Below, in pieces: positions 16,991-25,140 of a DNA stretch of 64,000 nucleotides. This DNA is from Sphingomonas sp. IC081 (GTDB lineage Bacteria; Pseudomonadota; Alphaproteobacteria; Sphingomonadales; Sphingomonadaceae), in assembly GCF_006874585.1 (NCBI RefSeq), contig NZ_CP029763.1, forward strand, positions 62,001-126,000. The letters run 5' to 3'. Position 1 is the first letter of the stretch; every line of letters starts with the position of its first letter. A program made the position numbers and the translations under genes. The notes under the pieces are model-generated. The model had not been told where the DNA came from and did no database searches. It saw only the letters and a list, made by a program, of their open reading frames with translations.

Positions 16991-18274
16991 ATGTGGCTGG
17001 TTGATCGCGGGGGCAGGGGCCACCAACGAATCCCGATCGATCCGCTCGTTCGCGACGCGCTCGTGCGATGGTACATCGGGAAGGGAAACCACCACGACGA
17101 GGAAGCGGGCGTCGTCTTGGTGGAACAGGCCAGGCTCGGCGAAATGTGGATCGCTTGTGACTGCCTGGGCGCCCAAGTCGCTCCGCCGTTGATGACGCCG
17201 GCCTATCTCAGCGAAGCGGAAACCTTCTACCTCAGACGCCTGACGGGTCCGGGACGACCCGAGCATCACCTCGATTGTCCATTCTTCCATGCCCAGGCCG
17301 CGCCCGGACACATGGCGGCCGCCGATCCGGTTCGACCAGTCGACCGCCCCGAGGGCTATTTTTCGGTACTCAAGAGCGCTCCGGTTCGCCTTGCTCGCGC
17401 GCCCGAAGACAGCGCAAGCGGTCGTGTGCGCCAACCGCATATCCCGCGGCTTGCCCGATTGATGTGGCGGCTGATCGATCTCGCCGGTCGCAACCAGGCC
17501 ATGCTGTCGCCCAGTGGCGAACGCGGCATCGCCAGCGAATTCGCAGCAATCCAGCAAGCCGCCGGTCATATCGAGGTTGCGCCAGGCGTCGAGCTGGCGA
17601 GGGTGTTATGGACGCACGGTTCAGCCTTCCGGCATCGGAGCGTCTATGCCGGTATTCGCGCGCTTGCTTCCCGCTGGCCCCGCGGACACGCCCCGCAAGG
17701 ATTTCTCCTGCTGTTTGCCAACGGCATTGAGGGCAATGTTATCCATGCCGCCGGCTGCGATCCCATCGAAGTCGCGACCCGCATCCAGCACCCATCGATT
17801 CATGGCACGCCCGTCGCCGGCCCCTATCTGGCGCTGATCGTCATCGGCGAGCTGCCGCAGGTGAAGGGCTATGCGCCGTTGCGGGCCTATGCTCAGCCCA
17901 TCTATTCGGGGCAGCGCTTCATACCCGTCGATTCCGATTTCGAACGCACCGTCCTGCGCGATCTGTTGCGGATTCAACACCGGCTTGACGAACATCGTTA
18001 CGACAGCGCGATCACCAAGCCCCTGTTCGACATCCAGACGCCCGCCGGGAACTGCCGGCCCGACTTCATCATCGAAACATATTCTCGTGAAACAGGCGAG
18101 AACCGCATCGCCATAGTCGAGGCGATGGGCTTCGACACGGACGCCTATCACGACGCCAAGGCGATCACCCATCCGCGCATGGAAAAGATCGCTCCGGTCA
18201 TCGACATCAATGATACCGACCTACGCGACGGCGCACTGCAAGCGCGTCTGTTGGACCTGATCACCAGCGCCTGA
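16991..18274 (+). CDS. DUF1173-like protein with Cys cluster and nuclease-like C-terminus
   Basis: 427 residues. The N-terminal third carries Cys-rich sites (WIACDC near 53-58 and HHLDCPFFH near 92-100), a layout I associate with DUF1173. The C-terminus (about 340-400) has NCRPDFIIETYS, a strand-rich IAIVEAMGF and a following helix, which resembles a PD-(D/E)xK nuclease core in which the usual Lys is replaced by Met. A start at ATG 16991 is the first possible in this frame after a stop. A terminator-like hairpin follows. It may be a DNA-processing enzyme, but function is unknown. Confidence 0.6.
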   Translation: MWLVDRGGRGHQRIPIDPLVRDALVRWYIGKGNHHDEEAGVVLVEQARLGEMWIACDCLGAQVAPPLMTPAYLSEAETFYLRRLTGPGRPEHHLDCPFFHAQAAPGHMAAADPVRPVDRPEGYFSVLKSAPVRLARAPEDSASGRVRQPHIPRLARLMWRLIDLAGRNQAMLSPSGERGIASEFAAIQQAAGHIEVAPGVELARVLWTHGSAFRHRSVYAGIRALASRWPRGHAPQGFLLLFANGIEGNVIHAAGCDPIEVATRIQHPSIHGTPVAGPYLALIVIGELPQVKGYAPLRAYAQPIYSGQRFIPVDSDFERTVLRDLLRIQHRLDEHRYDSAITKPLFDIQTPAGNCRPDFIIETYSRETGENRIAIVEAMGFDTDAYHDAKAITHPRMEKIAPVIDINDTDLRDGALQARLLDLITSA

Positions 18275-18300
18275 AGCCGCGGATGCGGGCTCCCTTTTTT
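18275..18300 (+). terminator. Possible rho-independent terminator
   Basis: A short stem AGCCGC/GCGG(G)CT with one bulge and GGAT loop, followed by CCC and six T. It directly follows the stop of the DUF1173-like gene. The stem is short, so strength is uncertain. Confidence 0.4.
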
Positions 18301-18330
18301 GCCAAACGCCGGAAATCGACCAACCCGCTC

Positions 18331-18372
18331 TGAGGCCCGATGGGCCACGAGAGGGAAGGGGGAGGGGAGCGG
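18331..18372 (+). repeat. REP-like repeat: hairpin plus G-rich purine tract
   Basis: GGCCCGATGGGCC palindrome followed by ACGAGAGGGAAGGGGGAGGGG. Lies about 70 bases upstream of the ParB gene in its coding orientation. One of the two cleanest copies of the family. Confidence 0.7.
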
Positions 18373-18443
18373 ATTGGACTCGCCGGATTGGAGCCGCATG
18401 GCCGCGAAGGACGGGTCCGCGACATTCCGCAAGGAGACGTGCC

Positions 18444-20084
18444 TTGGACGCACCAGAACCCGTTCCCGAAATCACTCTGCCGCTTTCCAAAATCATCAAA
18501 GGAGATAATCCGCGCCGCTATTTCGACCGCGCGAAGCATGAAGAACTCGTAGCGTCCATCCGTCGGCGCGGCGTCTTGCAACCGATCCTGCTCAGACCAA
18601 AGGACGGATTCTTCGCAATCGTCGCGGGCGAACGTCGTTATCGCGCCTCGCTCGAGGTCTATGGCCCGGAAGGCGAAATCCCGGTCGTCATTCGCGAGAT
18701 GACCGATCGGGAAGCCCTCGAAGCCGCAATCGCAGAGAACCACGATCGCGACAACGCATCGGAGACCGAACAGGCCGATGCAGCAGTGCGGGTGCTCGCG
18801 GCATGCCAGGGTGACCGCGCGGAAGCCGCAAAGCGTCTCGGATGGTCCCGCACCATGTTCGATCGCCGGCTCGCCCTCGCTGAACTATCCGAACCGGTCA
18901 AAACGGCACTGGACGAACGCCGTATCAAAGTCGGTCATGCCGAACTGCTCGCCGCGGTGCCGAAAGACAAGCAGGACAAGGCGCTCGAAACCATTCTCAC
19001 CGCGCAGCTCGACGTCGCCAAGACACAGGAGCTTCTCAAGCGGGTGACACAGGACCTTGCGTCTGCCTGTTTCGACAAGAGCGAATGTACCAAGTGCCCC
19101 TATAATTCAGCCACCCAGCGCGCGCTCTTTGAGACCCATGTCGACGACGGATACTGCACCAACGCCGGATGCTTCCAGATCAAGACCGAAGCTGCCGACG
19201 TCATCCGTTTCGAAAAGGAGGCCCAGGCCGAAGCCGCGGCAAGAGCCGCTCTCGCGACGTCTGCAGACGATGAGAGGGCAGACACCGCCGATACGGAACT
19301 CGATACCACGCCGCCCGCAGCCTCGCAGGATGGGGAAGGGGAGGGCGAGCCACCTTCGGTCCAATCCGAAGCAAATCCATCGTCGGCGCCAGCTCCGGTC
19401 AGCCCGGCAAAAGCCTCGCAAAGCGCCCCGAAACCCGGTGTGACGGCCAAGTCGCTCGCCGCGCGCACGAAGGAGCTTCGCGAAGCGACCTGGCGGACCG
19501 CGCTTGCCCGAGCGCTCGCAGGCAACGCAGATCACGCCCGGACGACCATCCTCGTTGCCGCGATGTCCGGCTCGCTGTCCCAGATCAAGGCCGAGACGCT
19601 GACGTCGCGCGCCAGTCTGCTTGTCGGCGATAATTTCCGGGATCTCGATTATGCGAACAGGATCGCCGAAATCCAGGCGCTGCCCGATGCGCGCTCGGCG
19701 AACATACTGTCCGTCATTGGCGCGGCTTACGCCAAGGACGTCCTCAACTTCAGCCACGTCGCGGATCTCGCGCGGGTGTTCGGGGTCGATCTGCGCGACA
19801 GCTGGCAGGTCGATCAGGCGTTCCTCGAGCGATACACCAAGGACGAACTCAGCTTCATCGCTCAGGAATGCGGCCTCGTTGCTCATATCGGCGCCAAGTC
19901 CTTCGCGCGCCTCCTCGCCTCCAAGAAGACGGAACTCATCACCGGCATGCTCAACCGTATCGGGTTCGACTGGGCCGGACGACTGCCCGGCGCAATGACC
20001 CTCGACAGCACCTATGGCCCGCCGCCGGACCCGACACCAGTTCCCGATGAAGCACCCGCGCGCGTCGCCGAACTCGTTGCCTGA
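18444..20084 (+). CDS. PRTRC system ParB-family protein
   Basis: 546 residues, starting at TTG 18444 behind AAGGAGACG. The ParB N-domain spans about residues 10-110, with IKGDNPRRYFD and the box II motif VAGERRYRAS. A KorB/ParB-type HTH region follows (AAKRLGWSRTMFDRRLAL, about 130-147). A Cys cluster (about 208-245, CFDKSECTKCPYN then DGYCTNAGC) suggests a zinc site, and the rest is a low-complexity linker and a helical C-terminus. It heads the PRTRC operon and is the ParB-related member that gives the cassette its name. It binds DNA and may work as a CTPase clamp as in ParB relatives. Confidence 0.88.
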   Translation: MDAPEPVPEITLPLSKIIKGDNPRRYFDRAKHEELVASIRRRGVLQPILLRPKDGFFAIVAGERRYRASLEVYGPEGEIPVVIREMTDREALEAAIAENHDRDNASETEQADAAVRVLAACQGDRAEAAKRLGWSRTMFDRRLALAELSEPVKTALDERRIKVGHAELLAAVPKDKQDKALETILTAQLDVAKTQELLKRVTQDLASACFDKSECTKCPYNSATQRALFETHVDDGYCTNAGCFQIKTEAADVIRFEKEAQAEAAARAALATSADDERADTADTELDTTPPAASQDGEGEGEPPSVQSEANPSSAPAPVSPAKASQSAPKPGVTAKSLAARTKELREATWRTALARALAGNADHARTTILVAAMSGSLSQIKAETLTSRASLLVGDNFRDLDYANRIAEIQALPDARSANILSVIGAAYAKDVLNFSHVADLARVFGVDLRDSWQVDQAFLERYTKDELSFIAQECGLVAHIGAKSFARLLASKKTELITGMLNRIGFDWAGRLPGAMTLDSTYGPPPDPTPVPDEAPARVAELVA

Positions 20085-20121
20085 TTACCCACCCGTTCCC
20101 CACACGAAAGGACTGAACACC

Positions 20122-20550
20122 ATGCTTGTCACAAGCCTGCTGCCGCTGCTCGCCCGTTATTCACTCACGCTCGACGTCGTCGCCGGACCTGACGAGACCG
20201 TCACGCTGACCATCATCCCGCGCAAGGCCGAGGGCGCTACCGCTACGCTCGACACAAGCGAGACGCGCCCGATCGCCATCACCGCAAGCGCCGCCGAGAT
20301 CGATGCCGAACTCGCCAGGGGAGCCGAAGGCGCGCTCGGTCAACTCATCGCCGCACGCAAGACGCTCGCCGACCAACTGGCCGGACAGCGCGAGGTCGCC
20401 GAAGCCGCCAGGACGGCCGCGATCGATGCCGCCAAAGCGAAGTCGGCTTCAGCGCCCAAGCCCTCGGCATCGACAACCGCGGCAAAGACCCCGGCGCCGG
20501 CCACACCCCCCGCGGACGCCAAAGCGGACGAGCCCGCCAGCCTCTTCTGA
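20122..20550 (+). CDS. PRTRC system protein E
   Basis: 142 residues. The N-terminal half (LLPLLARYSLTLDVV, then VTLTIIPRKAEG and PIAITASAAEIDAELA) matches the conserved part of PRTRC protein E. The second half is Ala/Pro/Lys-rich and looks disordered, ending in DEPASLF. It follows the ParB gene by 37 bases in the same operon. Molecular role unknown; its short acidic terminus could mediate partner binding. Confidence 0.8.
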   Translation: MLVTSLLPLLARYSLTLDVVAGPDETVTLTIIPRKAEGATATLDTSETRPIAITASAAEIDAELARGAEGALGQLIAARKTLADQLAGQREVAEAARTAAIDAAKAKSASAPKPSASTTAAKTPAPATPPADAKADEPASLF

Positions 20551-20597
20551 CCCCGGTCATTCTCCCATCTCAACGATCAGCCAACAGGAGACCTTCA

Positions 20598-20804
20598 ATG
20601 CAGATCAACCAGCTCGAACGCACCTACCGCTACGATGGCATCGACTTGCCGGTCCCGCCCCATCTCGCGGGCGATCCTCGTGCGCTCCGCGCCTACCATG
20701 CGACCCTCTACCCGGCGATCCTCAATGCCGAGATGGCCGACGCCGGCGTGATCGGCGGCGCGCACGTGACCGAATATCGCCGCGCGGTCGGCACCAAGGG
20801 CTGA
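20598..20804 (+). CDS. PRTRC system protein C (small ubiquitin-like)
   Basis: 68 residues with an AGGAG-type site upstream. The N-terminal LERTYRYDGIDLPVPP is the conserved PRTRC-C signature; this family is, as I recall, classed with prokaryotic ubiquitin-like (beta-grasp) proteins. It ends in a single terminal glycine (GTKG), as needed for E1 activation. Within the operon it sits with E1-, E2- and JAB-like genes, so it is the likely modifier. Conjugation has not been shown here and is inferred. Confidence 0.8.
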   Translation: MQINQLERTYRYDGIDLPVPPHLAGDPRALRAYHATLYPAILNAEMADAGVIGGAHVTEYRRAVGTKG

Positions 20805-20876
20805 CCATGGGCCGCCGCAAGTCCGCGCCCATACCGCCCGCACCCCGAAAAACCCTGCTCGAATGGATCGAATGCG

Positions 20877-21971
20877 ATGATGGCGACACTCCCGGAACCC
20901 AGCTCCCCGCCTGCAGCCTCAAGGCCCAAGCGCTCCACGCGCGGATCGGCACAAATCCAACCCTGGCGGGGCCTGGTATCTCCGAACCAATGCGCGCGCC
21001 GAGAGGCCTTGCACTCCCGCCGCTCGGCTGACCTTGCCGGGCGGTCACCCGCGGTTTCGAGGGACATTCCGGTCCTCTTCGATTGTCCGCTGGCGCCCCA
21101 CCACAAGTTGATCGGTCAATGGGTCGCGGCGCGCACTCCGGGCTCACAAAGCCTCACCCGCCCAGAAGCGCGGCGCCATATCGAACGGGTCTTCAGCGAG
21201 GCGGTTCACGATGTCCTCGGCGCAATCGACATGGTGGACCTGCGCACGGTCGTTCTCCACGGGCACGATCACGGACCGCCGGCAATCGCAATCATCTGCG
21301 ATAGTCTCGGCCAGCTCGACCTTGGCTGGATCGAAACCGGGGATGCACCCATCCGCTGGCGCGCCGCGATCTACAAGGCACTGGGAGAGACATTGCGCCG
21401 CGCCCTGCCGATCTTCGGATACGACGACCTCTTCGAAGAAGTGTCGATGTACTACTGGGAAGGCGAGACCGACGACGAATCCGCCCGTCAGTCCATGATC
21501 GACATGTACGGTCCGGACGAGATCGAAAATAGCGAAATGACCCTGCCGTCGACCATGAACGCACGGCGTCCCGAATGGATGATCTCAGCCAATGCCGCGC
21601 GTCCCTCGCGGCTCCCGGCCCGATTGCGCCAACTGCTGAGCGAACTGCACGATGCCCACGACGCACTCGCACAGAGCCCGCGGGAATTGAATGCCTGGGA
21701 CTACGATATCGAGACGGTCTTCGAATATGTTCCCGGCATCGAGGAATGCGCGACCCTGCCGCCGCTGACCCTCGTTCCCTTCGACCAGTTCGCGCGTGAA
21801 CTCGACGATGTCGGCCGCCACGGCATGGAAATGGGCTTCATGGACTTTTGCGGCCTGTGCCCGCTGCCCGACGCCGACCGCATCGACAACTGGTTTGCCA
21901 CATTGCGCGCCGGCGCCCGCTTCCTCGCCTGCGCCCAGGCCCTGCTCCAGTTCGACCCGGCAAGAAAGTGA
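20877..21971 (+). CDS. PRTRC system protein F
   Basis: 364 residues from ATG 20877. The conserved part begins near residue 62 (RDIPVLFDCPLAPHHK) and continues with HGPPAIAIICDS and the C-terminal LTLVPFDQFARELDDVG. The first 60 residues are Pro/Ser/Arg-rich and overlap another open frame (20807-21030, 74 residues, ATG directly after the PRTRC C stop), so the true N-terminus is uncertain and a frameshift near 21000-21030 is possible. Function of PRTRC F is unknown; operon context ties it to the ubiquitin-like system. Confidence 0.8.
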   Translation: MMATLPEPSSPPAASRPKRSTRGSAQIQPWRGLVSPNQCARREALHSRRSADLAGRSPAVSRDIPVLFDCPLAPHHKLIGQWVAARTPGSQSLTRPEARRHIERVFSEAVHDVLGAIDMVDLRTVVLHGHDHGPPAIAIICDSLGQLDLGWIETGDAPIRWRAAIYKALGETLRRALPIFGYDDLFEEVSMYYWEGETDDESARQSMIDMYGPDEIENSEMTLPSTMNARRPEWMISANAARPSRLPARLRQLLSELHDAHDALAQSPRELNAWDYDIETVFEYVPGIEECATLPPLTLVPFDQFARELDDVGRHGMEMGFMDFCGLCPLPDADRIDNWFATLRAGARFLACAQALLQFDPARK

Positions 21972-21978
21972 GCCCGTC

Positions 21979-22806
21979 ATGCCCGATTATTCGACCCATT
22001 TCGAAGCCGTCGACGGCAGTCTCGTCCTCGCGAACGCGATCCTGCTCTACCGCAGCGATGCGCGCGGCATGTCCCGTTCCTCCGGCCATGACAGCTTTGC
22101 CTTTGCCAGCATGCACGCGGTCAAGCTCGATGATGAGGAGCGCCCGACCATCGAAGCAGGCACGCCGCTGACCCGCGCGCATCTGCGCCAGTGGTCCGAA
22201 GCACTCGGCCGCACGACTACCCCCCAGCTCCTGCCCGATAACATGCTGGTCGCACATCCCGATCTTCTCGTCTGGTGGATACCCGAGCAGGTGCGACCCG
22301 CCTATTTCGCCTTGTCATCCCCGCCGGACGACCTGCGCCTGCTCGGCGAGCGGATCATCGTGCCCGTCCCCTATCCGGCGCATCTGTTCGTCGCGACCCG
22401 CTCCGGCCTCGGCATTTTCGCGCTTCCGGCAAATCAGCGACCCGGCGTGGACACCAGGCTGCTCCATTCCCCGATTCTCAACGTCTTTGTCGAAGGGCAT
22501 CTTTGCTGGGGCAGCATCGCACGACCCAAGGAGCTTACCATTGCCTCCATCCCGCAATTCGAAAGCGCAGTGTTCGATAGCTGGTCGACGCATCCTAACC
22601 CCGGCCAGGAGTTCACGATAAAAGGGAAGGGCGGACTGATCGCTCTCTGGGATGACCTTGCGGCGCGGCGCGCACGCCGGTTCCCGGTGAGCCGCCTCAA
22701 GCCTTTTATCGCAGGCGCCCGCAAGACTGCTGCGCAGAAACAGCGCCCGGCGGCTGGCGATGCAATGACCCTCGGGCGGCTGATTGCCGCGCTCACCCGG
22801 AGATGA
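21979..22806 (+). CDS. PRTRC system protein B (E2-like)
   Basis: 275 residues from ATG 21979, seven bases after the PRTRC F stop. It belongs to the family I recall as prokaryotic E2 family D. The segment LHSPILNVFVEGHLCWGS resembles the eukaryotic E2 active-site line (HPNI...G.IC), which makes Cys176 the candidate thioester cysteine. Two Trp-rich strands (LLVWWIPEQVRPAYF) precede it. It would take the activated modifier from the ThiF-like E1 encoded two genes downstream. The stop overlaps the next start (ATGA). Confidence 0.82.
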   Translation: MPDYSTHFEAVDGSLVLANAILLYRSDARGMSRSSGHDSFAFASMHAVKLDDEERPTIEAGTPLTRAHLRQWSEALGRTTTPQLLPDNMLVAHPDLLVWWIPEQVRPAYFALSSPPDDLRLLGERIIVPVPYPAHLFVATRSGLGIFALPANQRPGVDTRLLHSPILNVFVEGHLCWGSIARPKELTIASIPQFESAVFDSWSTHPNPGQEFTIKGKGGLIALWDDLAARRARRFPVSRLKPFIAGARKTAAQKQRPAAGDAMTLGRLIAALTRR

Positions 22807-23462
22807 ATATGCTCACCGACGATCCGACAGATGCGGCAGTGCTCGCCGCCGTGCCCTGCTACCCGGTTCCACCGTCCGGGCGCTCGCCCGCGATCGATGC
22901 CCTTCGCACCGCGCGCGGCGGTCACGGTATCGCCATCGGATGCGACAATGTCATGCTCATCCTGCGCCGCCCCTGGCTCGCGCTCGATGTGCCGATCACC
23001 GCGTCGATCGCCGCCTATCTGCCCTATGGCGCTGCAGGACCGTCAAGGGCCGACCTGCTCTGCGGGCTCATCCCACATGAGCATCGCGCGGCGATGCTCG
23101 ATCACTTCCGGGCCGCCTTACCCAATGAGGCCGCTGCGTTCATCGTCTGGGACGAAGCAACCCGGGAGTTCTCACTGATCTTTCCGACAATCGACGAAGC
23201 GACGCCCTCGCGCCTCATCTACCGCACCCCGGTTCTTCCGCCGGGTTGCCACATGATCTGCGACGCACATAGCCACGCGCGCGCCCGCGCGTTCTTCAGC
23301 GCCACCGACGATGCCGACGACGCCGATGCAACCAAGCTCGCGCTCGTCTTTGGCAGGATCGACGATCCGACCGGACCGGAAATGGTCTCACGTCTGTGCG
23401 CCGGCGGAATGTTTCTCCCCCTGCCACGCAGTCCGTTCACAGGAGATCACCATGCAAACTGA
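22803..23462 (+). CDS. PRTRC system protein A (JAB/JAMM isopeptidase-like)
   Basis: 219 residues, ATGA-coupled to PRTRC B. A complete JAMM metal motif is visible: His156-x-His158, seven residues, Ser166, then Asp169 (AHSHARARAFFSATDD), with candidate Glu residues upstream in FIVWDEATREFSLIFP. Such enzymes remove ubiquitin-like modifiers or process their precursors. The following ThiF gene begins inside its last codons, so E2, peptidase and E1 are translated as one coupled unit. Confidence 0.85.
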   Translation: MNMLTDDPTDAAVLAAVPCYPVPPSGRSPAIDALRTARGGHGIAIGCDNVMLILRRPWLALDVPITASIAAYLPYGAAGPSRADLLCGLIPHEHRAAMLDHFRAALPNEAAAFIVWDEATREFSLIFPTIDEATPSRLIYRTPVLPPGCHMICDAHSHARARAFFSATDDADDADATKLALVFGRIDDPTGPEMVSRLCAGGMFLPLPRSPFTGDHHAN

Positions 23463-24210
23463 CCTGCCGCGTCGGCACTACATGCCCGCCGCCTTCAACA
23501 ACCAACCGATCAGGATCCTGCTTGTCGGCTGCGGCGCGTCAGGCTCGCAGATGCTCATGGGGCTGGCAGGCCTCGATATAGCCTTGCGCGCCATCAGCTC
23601 TCGCTCGCTCGACGTTACGACCGTTGACGATGACATTGTCAGCGAAGCCAATCTCGGCCGCCAGCCCTTCTACCACGGCGATATCGGACATTCGAAGGCC
23701 CGCACCCTTACCGAGCGAATCAATCTGGCACATGGGCTGGACTGGAAGGCCGTCCATGGTCGCGCGCCTGGCACCATCAGGCCGGAAGCCGCCGAGATGC
23801 TCATTACCTGTGTCGACACGGCATCCGCTCGACGCGCGATCGGTGCCGCGATCGAGGATGAGCGCAACAGACCTACCTACTGGATGGATCTCGGCAACCG
23901 CGCGAATGACGGGCAATTTATCATCGGCTGCCCAGCGTCGGTGGGGGGCGACGATGGCTCGCGCCTGCCGACTGTTCTCGAGGCTTTTCCGGAACTCAGG
24001 GACGAAAGCCTGCCCGACGACGATTCCCCGTCCTGCTCGGTCGCCGAAGCGCTCGAACGGCAGTCGCTTTTCGTAAACCGCGTCGTTGCAAGCCACGCGC
24101 TCGCGCTTCTGTTCGACCTCCTCGGCCGCGGGTCCATTGGTCACGCCGGCGGGTTCATCAATCTCAGCACCGGGCAGTCCGTACAGATCCCATTACCAGA
24201 TCCGCGATGA
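23452..24210 (+). CDS. PRTRC system ThiF-family E1-like adenylyltransferase
   Basis: 252 residues from ATG 23452 behind AGGAGA. The nucleotide-binding loop is VGCGASGSQM (about 25-34), followed by TVDDDIVSEANLGRQPF, the usual substrate and ATP-binding motif of E1/ThiF enzymes, and LITCVDTASARRAI. Cys195 in SPSCSVAEAL is the candidate catalytic cysteine. It would adenylate the C-terminal glycine of the small PRTRC C protein and pass it to PRTRC B. Overlaps the JAB gene by 11 bases. PRTRC D (actin-like) is not found nearby. Confidence 0.87.
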   Translation: MQTDLPRRHYMPAAFNNQPIRILLVGCGASGSQMLMGLAGLDIALRAISSRSLDVTTVDDDIVSEANLGRQPFYHGDIGHSKARTLTERINLAHGLDWKAVHGRAPGTIRPEAAEMLITCVDTASARRAIGAAIEDERNRPTYWMDLGNRANDGQFIIGCPASVGGDDGSRLPTVLEAFPELRDESLPDDDSPSCSVAEALERQSLFVNRVVASHALALLFDLLGRGSIGHAGGFINLSTGQSVQIPLPDPR

Positions 24211-24302
24211 CACGACCTGCCGGTTCGAATCCGATCAGCCAAAACTTGCAAAAATTGCCATATTTACTATTTTGGGGGCATCATCTGGTTGAAGAGAGTC
24301 CC

Positions 24303-24626
24303 ATGGCCGATCCCGCTATCGCCACACCGCCGAAAAAGAAGGTTCCGCTGACTACCTTCCACAACCACACGGGACAGTATCTTGATCTCGGGCGCCGGAC
24401 ACCTGTCACGATCACCAAGCATGGAAGGCCAGACATCACCTTGGCCGAAGCGTCCTACTTCGAGCGGCTAGAGCGAATTGCAGCAGGTCAAATTCTCTCG
24501 GTCCTGGATCTGGTTGCCGTCGCCGCCGCCGATATGACCAGTGAGCACGCCGCCATCTTCGAAGCGGCCCGTCCGACGAGTGAGGAAATCGCGGCAGATC
24601 GTTGGAACGATGACCCCGCTTCCTAA
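24303..24626 (+). CDS. Phd/YefM-type antitoxin
   Basis: 107 residues. The N-terminal fold VPLTTFHNHTGQYLDLGR..PVTITKHGRPDITL matches the Phd/YefM DNA-binding domain, which binds and represses its own promoter. The helical C-terminus (ASYFERLERI onward) is the toxin-binding part. It overlaps the PemK-like gene by 17 bases, as in coupled toxin-antitoxin pairs, and stands in an AT-rich patch (24240-24285) suitable for its promoter. Phd paired with a PemK/MazF-type toxin is a mixed combination. Confidence 0.75.
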   Translation: MADPAIATPPKKKVPLTTFHNHTGQYLDLGRRTPVTITKHGRPDITLAEASYFERLERIAAGQILSVLDLVAVAAADMTSEHAAIFEAARPTSEEIAADRWNDDPAS

Positions 24627-24999
24627 AGTCGGTGACATACTCCACTACGTCTACCTCTTCACCCACGAACAGCAAGCTGGTCGCGATGAAGGCGTCAAAA
24701 CGCGCCCTGTCATGGTTATCGCTACCCAGGGGCAACGGGTATTTACAGTCGCGATCACCACGAAGGCCGACCGGCAAACCTCAACCCTGGCAATACCCGA
24801 TCAGGTAGCGGACGCTGCGGGGATCTCCCGCGGCACATCAGTCGTCGTCGACCAGTATAATCACTTCACCTGGATAGGCTTCGATATCCGGCCAGTGTCA
24901 CCGGAACCTTCCTATATTGCCGGTCGCATGCCTCCGGGCTTCACCAATACGGTTATTTCTGCTCTCAAAGCCAACGCGACAGGTATCGACCGAGACTGA
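24610..24999 (+). CDS. PemK/MazF-like toxin
   Basis: 129 residues from ATG 24610. The fold marks are PKVGDILHYVYLF at the N-terminus, then TRPVMVIATQGQRVFTVAITTK and ASVVVDQYNHFTWIGFD-like strands, which fit the SH3-like barrel of PemK/MazF endoribonucleases. Here the usual conserved Arg of the first loop is replaced by a longer insert (THEQQAGRDEGVKTRP). Expected action is mRNA or tRNA cleavage and plasmid addiction with the upstream antitoxin. Family assignment good, activity unproven. Confidence 0.7.
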   Translation: MTPLPKVGDILHYVYLFTHEQQAGRDEGVKTRPVMVIATQGQRVFTVAITTKADRQTSTLAIPDQVADAAGISRGTSVVVDQYNHFTWIGFDIRPVSPEPSYIAGRMPPGFTNTVISALKANATGIDRD

Positions 25000-25077
25000 A
25001 TCCTTACAGTGTTCACGCGTAGGCGTCCGCACTCGCGGTGATCGACACATGCACATCAGCCGACTCGAACCGTCCTC

Positions 25078-25114
25078 AGGCCCAGCGGGCCGCGAGAGGG
25101 TAGGGGGAGGGGCA
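25078..25114 (+). repeat. REP-like repeat: hairpin plus G-rich purine tract
   Basis: GGCCCAGCGGGCC palindrome, then GCGAGAGGGTAGGGGGAGGGG, nearly identical in layout to the copy at 18331. Ends 27 bases before the Mom-like gene, in its orientation. Confidence 0.7.
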
Positions 25115-25140
25115 ATGGTGATCCAAGGGAGATCACCATC

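Noticed and set aside
24240..24302. Sigma70-type promoter before the antitoxin gene
   Set aside because: TTGCAA and TACTAT are only 13 bases apart, too close for a standard promoter; the AT-rich patch is noted but not called.
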